Origin: Acinetobacter ursingii DSM 16037 = CIP 107286
GTDB taxonomy: Bacteria; Pseudomonadota; Gammaproteobacteria; Pseudomonadales; Moraxellaceae
Assembly (NCBI RefSeq): GCF_000368825.1
Contig: NZ_KB849716.1
Span: forward strand, 390,461 to 454,460
Length of the DNA stretch: 64,000 nt
Direction of reading: 5' to 3'
Positions 8,002 through 16,284 of the stretch are shown piece by piece. Positions within the stretch are counted from its first letter, which is position 1, and each line of letters begins with the position of its first letter. The notes beneath the pieces were generated by a model. The model saw only the letters and a list, made by a program, of their open reading frames with translations. It made no database searches and had not been told where the DNA came from. Position numbers and translations under genes: made by a program.

Positions 8002-9344
8002 ATCAATTGCAAGAAAACGATTTCGAGCTCAATCCAGAGGTTAGCTTTAAAGAGGCCATACTGTTTTGGTTAAAACTCGGATTTATCAGCTTTGGCGGGC
8101 CTGCAGGCCAAATCTCTGTCATGCACCAAGAATTGGTAGAACAAAAAAAATGGATCTCTGAAAAGCGATTTATGCATGCGCTCAATTACTGCATGTTGCT
8201 TCCGGGGCCTGAAGCACAACAATTAACAACCTATATTGGCTGGCTAATGCACAAAACAAAAGGCGGTATCATAGCCGGACTATTTTTCATTTTACCTTCC
8301 CTTTTTATTCTCATCGGTCTTTCATGGGTCTATGCAAAATTTGGAAATGTACCTGTCATTGCAGGGCTTTTTTATGGCATTAAACCTGCTGTCACCGCTA
8401 TCGTCTTTCATGCAACCTATCGTATTGGCAGTAAGTCACTGAAGAATAAATATATGTATGCTATTGCATGTGCCGCATTTATTCTCATTTTTGCCTTTAA
8501 TGTTCCGTTCCCCCTTATTGTGCTGCTGGCTGCTTTAAGTGGTTATCTCTTAAGTAAATTTGACCCAAAATTATTCACTAGCAATGTTCACGCATCAAGT
8601 CTCAAAGACTACGGGAAAGCAATTATTGATGATGATACGCCCACACCTGAACATGCCATTTTCAAATGGTCTCGCTTGATTAAATTGCTGGTTGTTGCAA
8701 TTATTTTGTGGTGTCTCCCTATAGCATTACTGACAGTAGCTTATGGCTGGTCTCACGCTTATACACAAATGGCTTGGTTTTTCACTAAAGCAGCCTTAAT
8801 GACATTTGGTGGAGCTTATGCGGTTTTACCTTATGTATATCAAGGTGCTGTTAACTTCTATGAGTGGCTTAAACCAACCCAAATGATCGATGGTTTAGCG
8901 TTGGGTGAAAGCACACCCGGCCCACTCATTATGGTCGTTGCTTTCGTTGGGTTTATGGGCGGGTACAACCTTGACCTATTAGGGCCTGAACATAAGTTTT
9001 TAGCTGGTGCTTTTGGAGCAACAATTGTTACTTGGTTCACCTTCCTATTTTCGTTTGTGTTTATTCTCGGTGGAGCACCCGTAATCGAATCCACTCACAA
9101 TCAAATCAAATTTACTGCACCACTGACAGCAATTACCGCAGCCGTTGTCGGCGTAATTCTTAATTTGGCCCTCTTCTTTGCTTACCATGTACTATGGCCA
9201 AAAGGGTTTGAGGGGCAATTTGACTACATAGCTGCAGTAATAACCATACTCGCTTGTATTGCTCTCTTTAAATTCAATCAAAGTGTATTAAGAGTCATCG
9301 GTGCTGCTGCAATTTTAGGGCTTATCATTAAACTAAGCATATAA
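7998..9344 (+). CDS. chrA: Chromate transporter ChrA
   Basis: A 448-residue inner-membrane protein made of two homologous CHR domains. The first carries the signature FWLKLGFISFGGPAGQIS with MHQELVEQKKWISEKRF and LPGPEAQQL; the second carries FFTKAALMTFGGAYAVLPY and GLALGESTPGPLIMVVAFVGF. About ten hydrophobic helices can be counted. The family exports chromate using the proton gradient. It is translationally coupled to chrB and ends just before a strong bidirectional terminator, so chrBA is a two-gene operon. Confidence 0.93.
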   Translation: MNQLQENDFELNPEVSFKEAILFWLKLGFISFGGPAGQISVMHQELVEQKKWISEKRFMHALNYCMLLPGPEAQQLTTYIGWLMHKTKGGIIAGLFFILPSLFILIGLSWVYAKFGNVPVIAGLFYGIKPAVTAIVFHATYRIGSKSLKNKYMYAIACAAFILIFAFNVPFPLIVLLAALSGYLLSKFDPKLFTSNVHASSLKDYGKAIIDDDTPTPEHAIFKWSRLIKLLVVAIILWCLPIALLTVAYGWSHAYTQMAWFFTKAALMTFGGAYAVLPYVYQGAVNFYEWLKPTQMIDGLALGESTPGPLIMVVAFVGFMGGYNLDLLGPEHKFLAGAFGATIVTWFTFLFSFVFILGGAPVIESTHNQIKFTAPLTAITAAVVGVILNLALFFAYHVLWPKGFEGQFDYIAAVITILACIALFKFNQSVLRVIGAAAILGLIIKLSI

Positions 9345-9348
9345 AAAA

Positions 9349-9370
9349 GAGCAGCTCAAATGAGCTGCTC
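9349..9370. terminator. Bidirectional terminator between chrA and dmeF
   Basis: GAGCAGCTCA and TGAGCTGCTC form a 10-bp stem preceded by A6 and followed by CTTTTT, serving the convergent chrA (plus) and dmeF (minus) transcripts. Confidence 0.85.
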
Positions 9371-9384
9371 CTTTTTATCTATTT

Positions 9385-10368
9385 TTATACTGCAGCTTGG
9401 AGTCTAGAACTTGTATTAATTTCTACTGAAACGTGCACAATTTCCTCATGAATAGATAAGGCTTTTCTGACTTCATCTGCCGTGATATTTAAACTGCTTA
9501 CATCTAGTGACAAGATACAAGAAAACTTACCTTTACCTACCTTCCATACATGAATATCAGTAATTACGATTCGGCTATCTAAGTCATCAATGACTTCCTG
9601 AATTTCTTGAACAACTGGATGTTCCATTTCAGCATCCAGTAAAGTTTTGCCTGTCTCGCGAATAAGCCCCCAAGACCAATGTGCGACTAGAAATGCACCT
9701 ACAATACCCAAAACTGCATCTAAGAAATCCCAGCCAAAAAATTTACCTGCAAATAATGCAATGATCGCTAATACAGAAGTCACAGCATCTGCAACGACAT
9801 GTAAGAAAGCCGCTTTCTGGTTTAAATCATGTTCATGATGCCCATCTTCATCATGGTGATGGTGTCCATGATCATGATGGTGATCATGTTCGTGGTGATG
9901 ATGGTGATGATGCCCACTATCGTGTAGTAACCAAGCACAAATAAAGTTCACAGCAAGACCAATCACTGCAATTGATATTGCTTCGTTATAGTGAATATTG
10001 ACGGGATTAAATAGGCGCTCCACCGATTGTATTCCCATAAACAATGCCACAACCATGAGTAAGATCGCACTAGAGTATCCAGCTAAAATTTCTATCTTCC
10101 ATGTACCAAAACAGAATCGCTGATCTTGTGAATATTTACGTGCCATTCGGTATGCGAAATATGCTAAGCCCAATGCCAGCATATGTGAACTCATGTGCCA
10201 GCCATCTGCAAGTAAAGCCATCGAATTAAAGAACCAACCTCCAAAAATTTCAAAGACCATCATGAAGCCCGTCAGGATTGTCGCAATTAAAATTTTCTTC
10301 TGCGCTAGCGGATTTCCTTCATCGAATTGATGCGTATGGTTGCTTTTAACATTACTTAGATATTGCAT
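9385..10368 (-). CDS. dmeF: Cation diffusion facilitator DmeF-like (Ni/Co efflux)
   Basis: A CDF-family inner-membrane transporter of 327 residues. Six membrane helices include the metal-site motif ALLADGWHMSSHMLAL and the second HVVADAVTSVLAI (HxxxD and D residues of the transport site). Between helices IV and V is a very His-rich loop (about residues 150-185, more than half His) that likely binds or buffers metal. The C-terminal cytoplasmic domain contains ITDIHVWKVGKGK. The divergent RcnR/CsoR-type regulator with Ni/Co-type ligands makes Co/Ni the likely substrates; zinc (CzcD) is the alternative. Confidence 0.85.
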   Translation of the reverse strand: MQYLSNVKSNHTHQFDEGNPLAQKKILIATILTGFMMVFEIFGGWFFNSMALLADGWHMSSHMLALGLAYFAYRMARKYSQDQRFCFGTWKIEILAGYSSAILLMVVALFMGIQSVERLFNPVNIHYNEAISIAVIGLAVNFICAWLLHDSGHHHHHHHEHDHHHDHGHHHHDEDGHHEHDLNQKAAFLHVVADAVTSVLAIIALFAGKFFGWDFLDAVLGIVGAFLVAHWSWGLIRETGKTLLDAEMEHPVVQEIQEVIDDLDSRIVITDIHVWKVGKGKFSCILSLDVSSLNITADEVRKALSIHEEIVHVSVEINTSSRLQAAV

Positions 10369-10386
10369 TTTTTTATGCCATCAATA

Positions 10387-10403
10387 ATACTCCCCTACAG
10401 TAT
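10387..10403. promoter_or_regulatory. Candidate DmeR (RcnR/CsoR-type) operator
   Basis: ATACTCCCCTACAGTAT: TACT/AGTA half sites around a G/C tract (TACTGTAGGGGAGTA on the minus strand), the hallmark of RcnR/FrmR-type operators. It lies 18 bases upstream of dmeF and 22 bases upstream of dmeR, so one site could control both. Confidence 0.75.
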
Positions 10404-10425
10404 ATTTAGTTTGGACAGAAATGCT

Positions 10426-10692
10426 ATGTCTCATTTGTATCAAGACAAAAAAATTTTAAATCGGGTTAAGCGTATTCAAGGACAAATCAACGCCGTTGAG
10501 CAGAGTTTGGCCGACCCTAACAAATCATGCATAGAAGTACTGCAACAGGTCGCTGCAGTCCGTGGTGCTGTGAATGGATTAATGAATCAATTGATTGAAG
10601 CACATCTAAAAGAGCATGTAATCAAAGATAAAGATGCGATTAATAAAGAAGAGTTAAAAGAGTTTTTAGCATTACTCAGCCGCTATCAATAA
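10426..10692 (+). CDS. dmeR: Metal-sensing repressor DmeR (RcnR/CsoR family)
   Basis: An 88-residue all-helical regulator starting MSHLYQDKKILNRVKRIQGQI, the family's conserved N-terminus. Candidate metal ligands are His3, the Cys in NKSCIEVLQQ (about residue 35) and the two His in AHLKEHV (about 60 and 64), the H-C-H-H pattern of Ni/Co sensors. Longer in-frame starts exist upstream (10363), but they would overlap the operator and add an unlikely hydrophobic leader, so 10426 is preferred. In this family metal binding releases the operator and allows expression of the divergent dmeF. Confidence 0.88.
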   Translation: MSHLYQDKKILNRVKRIQGQINAVEQSLADPNKSCIEVLQQVAAVRGAVNGLMNQLIEAHLKEHVIKDKDAINKEELKEFLALLSRYQ

Positions 10693-10770
10693 AATGACAT
10701 GATAAAAAATCTCTTTTCAATTTTTATAGACTTGATATGATGAGTACATATTTATTGGTTAATAGTTTAT

Positions 10771-10983
10771 ATGCGACCCCGAATACGTAAGTTTTTAACT
10801 TCTCTTTATTCAACTCCAGATTCAAAAGCGCTCGAAATAAAGTTCAATTTAAGTCATCACTGTGACTTTGAACTTTTTAAAAGGTTTAAAAAAACCAACT
10901 GCCAAAGCATAAAAAATGCGATTCACAGTATCCTTTATGAGCGAGGCTATACAACTGCCGAAATCTCCGTATTAACAAACTAA
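10771..10983 (+). CDS. Small basic hypothetical protein
   Basis: A 70-residue Lys/Arg-rich protein (MRPRIRKFLTSLYSTP at the start, LYERGYTTAEISVLTN at the end) with no membrane segment. A good intrinsic terminator follows 12 bases after the stop, which supports an expressed gene. No family recognised. It sits between the Ni/Co module and a YHYH peptide gene. Confidence 0.5.
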   Translation: MRPRIRKFLTSLYSTPDSKALEIKFNLSHHCDFELFKRFKKTNCQSIKNAIHSILYERGYTTAEISVLTN

Positions 10984-10994
10984 TTTTTAAAGTT

Positions 10995-11017
10995 AGCCTC
11001 ATACTTTGTATGGGGCT
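10995..11017 (+). terminator. Terminator of the small basic-protein gene
   Basis: AGCCTCATAC and GTATGGGGCT pair (one T-G pair) around a TTT loop and are followed by TTT. Confidence 0.75.
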
Positions 11018-11061
11018 TTTGCATTAATGATTACATTACTATTTTATTTCAACTCATAAAA

Positions 11062-11081
11062 AAGAGGTCTTTTGACCTCTT
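11062..11081 (-). terminator. Terminator of the YHYH peptide gene
   Basis: AAGAGGTC / GACCTCTT form a perfect 8-bp stem with a 4-base loop. On the minus strand the hairpin runs straight into T6. Confidence 0.8.
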
Positions 11082-11088
11082 GTAGACT

Positions 11089-11214
11089 TTAATGACAGTG
11101 GTAATCACCTGTTTTGCTGTTAGTATGGCAACCTTGTTTATTTGTACCACCCGAATGCGCATTTGTATAAGTTACAAACATTCCCAGCACACAAACTAAA
11201 ACTATTTTTTTCAT
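11089..11214 (-). CDS. YHYH-type small exported protein
   Basis: A 41-residue protein starting MKKIVLVCVLGMFVTYTNAH, a signal peptide with probable cleavage after TNA. The mature part reads HSGGTNKQGCHTNSKTGDYH followed by CH, the Cys/His pattern of the YHYH domain found in small periplasmic proteins of Proteobacteria. It has a strong terminator directly downstream. Nearness to metal-resistance genes and the two Cys and several His suggest metal binding, but this is inference. Function of the family is not established. Confidence 0.75.
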   Translation of the reverse strand: MKKIVLVCVLGMFVTYTNAHSGGTNKQGCHTNSKTGDYHCH

Positions 11215-11262
11215 TTTTGTATCTTCCCCGAGTTGAATAAAACTTTTAGATTATAGAATAAC

Positions 11263-11747
11263 TGGACTGCTCTCAGTATCCTAGACATGAGACAGCCTCA
11301 TTTTGAAGCTGCCTCAAATGCTTCTGGACTCATCCCATCGAGATGCGAATGACGCCTGATTCGATTGTAAAACATCTCAATATATTCAAAGATATCAGAC
11401 CTAGCTTCAGTTCTTGATGCATATAGTTTCTTCTTAATTCTTTCTCGCTTTAACAACTGAAAGAAACTCTCAGCAACAGCATTATCATGACAGTTTCCTC
11501 TGCGACTCATACTACATTCCAGATTGTGCTGCTTAAGGAATGTTTGCCATTCATGGCTCGTATATTGACTGCCTTGGTCAGAGTGAATCAGAACTTTATT
11601 CTGTGGTTTTCTCCGCCATAGAGCCATTAATAACGCATCTAAAACCAGATCTGTCGTAATTCTGGATTTCATAGACCAGCCAACTACAAGTCGTGAGAAC
11701 AGGTCGATTACCACTGCGAGATACAGCCATCCTTCATGGGTACGAAT
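11263..11747 (-). mobile_element. IS3-family element, right part only
   Basis: The right end carries the 38-base terminal sequence (11263-11300) shared with the remnant at 4648-4685. It contains the C-terminal two thirds of orfB, reading IRTHEGWLYLAVVIDLFSRL, then LIHSDQGSQY and the final DDE-domain glutamate region NAVAESFF. The left part of the IS, with orfA and the first catalytic Asp, is missing because a group II intron fragment abuts it at about 11747/11748. Confidence 0.85.
11298..11747 (-). pseudogene. IS3 transposase OrfB, C-terminal part
   Basis: DDE transposase (rve integrase core) of the IS3 family, about 150 residues remaining. The second Asp (IHSDQGSQYT) and the Glu (DNAVAESFFQLLKRE) of the catalytic triad are visible, and the family's usual ending YNRIRRHSHLDGMSPEAFE is present. 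The first Asp region normally found just before YIRTHEG is lost, since the sequence passes into group II intron domain VI. Not functional as it stands. Confidence 0.85.
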
Positions 11748-11792
11748 ATAGGGGTGAGTAGACCAAGGGAATCTCACCCTTAGCCCCTCGCA

Positions 11793-11826
11793 GAACCGGA
11801 CGTGAACCTCTCAGCTCATCCGGCTC
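11793..11826 (-). ncRNA. Group II intron domain V
   Basis: 34 nt on the minus strand starting GAGCCGGATGAGC and ending CACGTCCGGTTC, giving the GAGCCGGA/TCCGGTTC stem of domain V. Without domains I-IV in cis it should not splice. Confidence 0.8.
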
Positions 11827-11829
11827 CCA

Positions 11830-12107
11830 TTATCCAACCGATGGTAAACATCCCATTTTCCAGTGCACAAAGGCATTTGGAAAATCACGCGCAAGTCGCC
11901 CTAAGGCATATCTAGCCCGTCTTTTATGACGGGCCAAGTTTTTATACTTACGCCTCATCCAGCGTATAAGATAAGCATTCATGTGTTGCCAGATCGCTGA
12001 CATTGCTGAACCATGGAATCGACCATAGTATTGCTGCCAACCTTGAAGAATTGGATTGAATATTGCAGATAAATCACTTAATTCGCGATTACACATCAGA
12101 TGTAGAT
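11830..12107 (-). pseudogene. Group II intron maturase, C-terminal fragment
   Basis: About 92 residues of the maturase (X/thumb) region: LSDLSAIFNPILQGWQQYYG, then IRWMRRKYKNLARHKRRAR and AFVHWKMG, the GIIM-domain signature. No HNH domain follows. The RT active-site motif YADD is missing, so the protein is a relic. The open frame continues to 12123 but the last residues come from the Fic fragment on the opposite strand. Confidence 0.82.
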
Positions 12108-12191
12108 GGAAAAACTGAAGCATTTATCCAGTTGGTTTCTGAAGCTGTACTTGAAGGATTTAAACCTTATCAAGTTGTATTGGGCATTTAA
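12108..12191 (+). pseudogene. C-terminal fragment of a Fic-family gene
   Basis: In frame it reads GKTEAFIQLVSEAVLEGFKP then YQVVLGI-stop, nearly identical to the last 27 residues of the intact Fic protein encoded at 34554-35285 (3 visible differences at most), and the similarity continues some 30 bases past the stop. The rest of this second copy is replaced by the group II intron fragment. It documents a former paralogue or a recombination between the two loci. Confidence 0.85.
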
Positions 12192-12455
12192 TCGGCTTGA
12201 TCGGTGTATTGATCCCTAGTACTAGATACCATCCACAATTGCATCTAAAATCATTTGTAAAATAAACTCATTAGATGCTGTAACACTGAAGATATGAGCG
12301 GTACAAAGAATATCGCTAGTGACTCATAAATCCGTGGTGATTTACTCAATCAATTTCAATCTGATGAGTGAACAGATTCTGTCTATACTGAGTTGTACGA
12401 CACTATAGGCTGCAGTTTTTTGAACATATAGAAATATATATGCTTTCTGAACAGA
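12192..12455. other. Non-coding spacer after Fic fragment
   Basis: The first about 30 bases resemble the sequence following the intact fic gene (CTTG-N-GGT-N-TTGATC pattern). The remaining 230 bases contain no recognisable gene, RNA or IS end. Confidence 0.4.
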
Positions 12456-13070
12456 TCAATCACTAAAGTCATCATACTGTTTTAAATTAAGTTTATACAA
12501 TTTGTCCCAATCCATTTCTTGAGATGGTAATGGCTTTACTTGGAAAGAGTTATAGCCTTTATGATGGGTAGATTTATAATTTGTAACAATATCGCGTTGA
12601 CTATCATAGTCTAGATGAATGTACTCATTTTTTATATTGTTCTTCGGTGTTGTTGATTGTGGTAAAAGAGAGGAGTAACACTCCCAACAATTACGAAAGC
12701 CCAAAATTTCCTGATTAATCTCATGAAGATGAATACGTTGATTTGCATCAAAGTCAATTAATTGAATGGTCAAATTCTTGGTTCTAGGCTGCTTAGCTAC
12801 CCAGATGGACATGTTTGAAATATCAAAATGTTGATGCTTGCCTATATCGTTATAAGAGTCACTAGGCAATCTATTTAAACGTTTGATAAGAATGTTGCCC
12901 TGATCACGAATCATCAGATTTGAATATCGTTCAATTCGTGTAATACCATCATGACCTTGCTGTAGGTTTTCATAATCAATTTGAAAATGTTCAGCAGCGC
13001 GTGCGGAAGTCACAGGGATCCATAAAATGATCAACACTAAACTGAATACGGATTTACATTTATTATTCAT
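12456..13070 (-). CDS. Exported hypothetical protein linked to alkaline phosphatase
   Basis: A 204-residue protein with a good signal peptide (positively charged start MNNKCK, hydrophobic core FSLVLIILWIPVTS, cleavage after ARA-A). The mature part has no membrane segment and one CWEC motif (about residue 129) that could form a disulfide or bind metal. I recognise no family. It overlaps the upstream phosphatase by 8 bases, so it is co-translated with it and probably works in periplasmic phosphate scavenging or its maturation. That role is inferred from position only. Confidence 0.75.
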   Translation of the reverse strand: MNNKCKSVFSLVLIILWIPVTSARAAEHFQIDYENLQQGHDGITRIERYSNLMIRDQGNILIKRLNRLPSDSYNDIGKHQHFDISNMSIWVAKQPRTKNLTIQLIDFDANQRIHLHEINQEILGFRNCWECYSSLLPQSTTPKNNIKNEYIHLDYDSQRDIVTNYKSTHHKGYNSFQVKPLPSQEMDWDKLYKLNLKQYDDFSD

Positions 13071-14556
13071 GATCAGTAAACCCTAGCGCCTTGATTATTT
13101 GTTGAAAGACCCAGGTATTATCCTGAGTACCTTTGAATAAATGAGCATTTTTCCCATCAGCAAATAACATTACATCACCACCCCCATGTGTTTCAGACCG
13201 ATTAAGTTGTACACCAACAGCTTGTTGGTAATTATCATCAAATACCTGAGATTCAGTTACACTTTGCTTAATATTTTCTCTTTGCCGCTTACCATTGCCA
13301 AAAACTAAGACGGTATTGGTATTACCATTCACGTCAAGTGAAGGAGCATGTAGTTTGCCATCTGCCATTTTTTTAGCTAATGCATCTGGTTGTGTTGTTA
13401 TTTTATAGTGATAATTTAAACCTAAAATACCTGGCTGATTTGGCGTGGTCTTTCCTGTTAGCGCATTGTACCCATTAAAAGTCATGACATGATCATGGTC
13501 TGCAGTGACCACAATTAAGGTATTACTGAGATCTACCTGCTGTATAGCTGCATGAATGGCATCATCAAAAGCTTTAGTTTCATGTAATGCGCGTTTGGCA
13601 TTATTGGCATGCAAAGCATGATCAATACGTCCCGATTCCACCATTAAAAACCATCCACGTCCCTTAGACTGTGCTTCAAGCATTTGAATAGATTTTAAAG
13701 TCATCTCAGACAAACTCGGTTGTTTCACAATATTTTTGTTGATTCGATCTAGGTCATAATGCAGATGAGACGTCGCTGAAAATAGCCCCAGAATTTTTTG
13801 ATTAGGATTAGCTTGCTGAAGGGCTGATGCTGTTTCTACATATTGATACTTTTGAGTTTGCATTTCCTGAATTAAATGTCGTTGATCAGCACGGCCCTGT
13901 GGATTGTTGATAGCATGGTAAGGTGTCCAATGGTTACGACCACCCCCCATGAGTACATGAATCCCCTCTTTAAGTTTTGGGTTATACCCCAATCCATTTG
14001 GTACTGCCTGTACTGCAATATCAAACTTTGCATCACGATGACAAATATGAGCATAGGTTGCCGCAGGCGTTGCATGGGTTAACTCTGCAGTGGTCACCAC
14101 ACCAACCGCTTTACCTCGTTGTATTGCTAACTCTAAAAGAGATGGAACTGTTTGTTCAGGTATTCGAGGTTGGCATAAATTAATGGCGTTATGAATACTC
14201 TGACCATTCGCAAGTTTTAAATCTTTGGGTTCTTTTGCGAGAGTGCCTGTAGGCATGGAAATCACATCATTTTTGTTTTTTAAGCCCGTCATATAGGCAC
14301 CCATAGATGGAGCACTATCTGTAGTTTGTGCATCTTCAGAATAAGTTTTAATGCGAGCACTATGTTTTAGGCGATCTATTGTAAGCTTACCAGCCTCACC
14401 AACTGCGTAAATCCGACTTGCGGTTACTGTCGTAGGTCCCATCCCATCGCCAAGAAAAAAGATAATATTTTTTGCAGGAGTATTAGATGGTGGATCAGCC
14501 ATTACAGATGTACAGCCACATAATGAAATCAACAACATACTGAATTTAGATTTCAT
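13063..14556 (-). CDS. Alkaline phosphatase (PhoA superfamily)
   Basis: A 497-residue exported enzyme. The signal sequence MKSKFSMLLISLCGCTSVMA includes a possible lipobox (SLCGC). Catalytic features are in order: metal-binding IIFFLGDGMGPTT, nucleophile region TTDSAPSMGAYMTG (Ser near 80), VVTTAELTHATPAA, VESGRIDHALHANN, TADHDHVMTFNG and ETHGGGDV. It hydrolyses phosphomonoesters to release phosphate. It starts inside the stop of the truncated upstream paralogue (ATGA overlap) and overlaps the downstream exported protein gene, so the three form one operon. The usual PhoB control cannot be checked because the operon promoter has been lost upstream. Confidence 0.9.
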   Translation of the reverse strand: MKSKFSMLLISLCGCTSVMADPPSNTPAKNIIFFLGDGMGPTTVTASRIYAVGEAGKLTIDRLKHSARIKTYSEDAQTTDSAPSMGAYMTGLKNKNDVISMPTGTLAKEPKDLKLANGQSIHNAINLCQPRIPEQTVPSLLELAIQRGKAVGVVTTAELTHATPAATYAHICHRDAKFDIAVQAVPNGLGYNPKLKEGIHVLMGGGRNHWTPYHAINNPQGRADQRHLIQEMQTQKYQYVETASALQQANPNQKILGLFSATSHLHYDLDRINKNIVKQPSLSEMTLKSIQMLEAQSKGRGWFLMVESGRIDHALHANNAKRALHETKAFDDAIHAAIQQVDLSNTLIVVTADHDHVMTFNGYNALTGKTTPNQPGILGLNYHYKITTQPDALAKKMADGKLHAPSLDVNGNTNTVLVFGNGKRQRENIKQSVTESQVFDDNYQQAVGVQLNRSETHGGGDVMLFADGKNAHLFKGTQDNTWVFQQIIKALGFTDHE

Positions 14557-15428
14557 TTCTCAAATCCCATAATCTGATTAAGTCGAAAAAAGACGTCAAT
14601 ATTTTCCAAACTACCTGAAAATTGATCTGAACCTTGACCTATTGCCCCTAGAAAAACATCTGTGCCACCATGGGTCTCAGAATCCTTAAAACCAGTTTGG
14701 ATAACGGCCTCCTGCTGAAAATCATCTGCAGCTGCACCTGTACACCATCCCTGATAGGAGGGTGTATAACTAAATGTATAGGATGAGGTATTCATCACAG
14801 GACGACATTCATCATCATCACGTAATTGAGTTACCGAATCATCATTTCGATTTAGAGTTGGACGCTTTTTCCCATTGCCAAAACTAATGACTGGATAGGG
14901 ATTACCATTAATGTCTCGTGTTAATCCATTTTGGTTTTTTACAAGTCCGAGTACACTGGTTTGCTGTCTTGGCAGATAAGGGCCGGTACGCTCTACATAG
15001 CCATTCAACATGAGCGTGTGATCATGGTCGGCAGTGATGATAATTAAACTATTTTCGAGCAGAGGATCTTTAATTTTCAGAAAATCAATGGTTGCCTGTA
15101 GTGTGTCATCTAGCGCAATCACATCCTGAAGTGCTCGTTTTGCATTGGTATCATGCAATGCATGGTCAATCCTCCCGCCTTCAACCATCAGAAAAAAACC
15201 CTTGGTATTAGATGAAAGCTTCTGTAAAGCTATTAAGGTCATTTCCTTCAGGCTAGGTTCATTTATCTGTTTGTTTTGACGGTCTAGATCGTAATTTAAG
15301 TGGGAGTCATTAAAGAGGCCTATGATTTTGCGCTGATCTGCAGGATCTAAACTGTTCAGCTGACTACGATTTTCAACAACTTGATAGCCCTGTTTTTTAA
15401 GTTCTTTTAAGAGATTACGACCATCTTG
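14553..15428 (-). pseudogene. Second alkaline phosphatase, N-terminal half lost
   Basis: The open frame begins without a start at about 15428 (DGRNLLKELKKQGYQVVEN) and continues through LNYDLDRQNK, VEGGRIDHALHDTNA, ITADHDHTLMLNG, VISFGNGK and ETHGGTDVFLGA to the stop. It is clearly a paralogue of the next gene but with an extra Cys-containing loop (ECRP, GWCTG). The part with GDGMG and the nucleophile Ser is missing; an IS481-type remnant on the opposite strand begins at the junction. Any product would be inactive. The operon promoter probably lay in the lost part. Confidence 0.88.
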
Positions 15429-16260
15429 GCGTTTCCCTCCAGACTCTGTTGGCAGGAAGTGGCGTTTCCCTCCCTAATATTGGAAATGCGCTCGGCTAGA
15501 AATCTGGGTGCTCGACGTTTGCAAACAGAATTGATGAGGCTGCACGGAGTCTCATTGTCCTTAGCGACTATCCATAAAGTACTATCCACCCATCAAGTCA
15601 AACCGATTTAAAAAATTCCATCGTAAAGTAGATTTCATTCGTTATGAGCGCCCATTACCAGGCGATAGAATTCAAATGGATACCTGTAAATTGGGTCCTG
15701 GGCTATATCAGTACACATCTATCGATGACTGCACACGATATCGCGTTTTAAGGATATATAAACGCCGAACAGCAGCGAATACGCTCGACTTTTTAGATTG
15801 CGTAATTGAAGAAATGCCTTTTCCCATACAGCGAATACAGACCGATCGTGGGCGGGAATTTTTTGCTGAAAAAGTACAGAAAAAATTGATGCAGCATGGA
15901 ATCAAATTTAGGCCAAATAAACCAGGTTCACCTCATTTGAATGGCAAGGTAGAGCGTTCTCAAAAGACTGATAAATCTGAGTTCTACGCTACTGTCGATA
16001 TTAAATCTGAAGATATCCAAGACAAGCTAGCCGAATGGCAGCATTACTATAACTGGATGAGACCACATTCAGCTTTGAAAGGTAAAACACCGATGGAAAG
16101 GTACTTTGTATTATGTGAAGAAACCCCTTTCTCTGATGAGGTCCAGAAGCAATACAACCCATCCAATGAACGGATTCAACACGCCAATTACAAGATGGAT
16201 TTAGAGATCGCTAAATTGAAATGTATTAGTTCAGACTTGATCCAAGTCAGCCATTTTTAG
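15429..16260 (+). pseudogene. IS481-like transposase, N-truncated and frameshifted
   Basis: The first frame (to 15611) holds MRSARNLGARRLQTELMRLH and ATIHKVLSTHQVKPI, the helix-turn-helix end, then stops. Shifting at about 15605 gives FKKFHRKVDFIRYERPLPGD, then in the main frame RIQMDTCKLGPGLYQYTSID with DDCTRYRVL, IQTDRGREFF and NGKVERSQKTDKSEFY, i.e. the D, D and E of an rve-type DDE core. The C-terminus is complete. The N-terminal part is lost at the junction with the phosphatase. An indel beside A6 explains the frameshift; programmed shifting seems unlikely because the start is gone too. Confidence 0.82.
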
Positions 16261-16269
16261 CTGACTTGG
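16242..16269. terminator. Hairpin over transposase stop codon
   Basis: CCAAGTCAGC / GCTGACTTGG is a 10-bp perfect stem with an 8-base loop that contains T5. It overlaps the transposase stop and faces the 3' end of the convergent 5'-nucleotidase gene. Confidence 0.6.
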
Positions 16270-16284
16270 AAGAGCGAAATCAAT

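Larger units (their letters stand above)
11748..12107 (-). mobile_element. Group II intron, 3' fragment (maturase tail plus domains V-VI)
   Basis: On the minus strand the fragment holds the end of an LtrA-type reverse transcriptase/maturase ORF, then domain V (11793-11826) and a domain VI-like hairpin GGGTGAG...CTCACCC ending CTAT at the junction with orfB. So the intron was inserted in the IS3 orfB with its 3' end at about 11748. The 5' ribozyme domains, the RT palm and the 5' exon are absent; at about 12107 the sequence changes to a Fic gene tail. Confidence 0.82.

Noticed and set aside
9850..9930. Repeat array in dmeF
   Set aside because: The ATG/GTG-rich repeats encode the His-rich metal loop of the transporter, not a CRISPR or satellite.
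13876..14183. Plus-strand frames inside the alkaline phosphatase gene
   Set aside because: Opposite-strand shadows of a clearly conserved gene.
15429..15675. Programmed frameshift in the IS481 transposase
   Set aside because: A run of A6 is near the shift, but the N-terminus is already missing, so decay is simpler.
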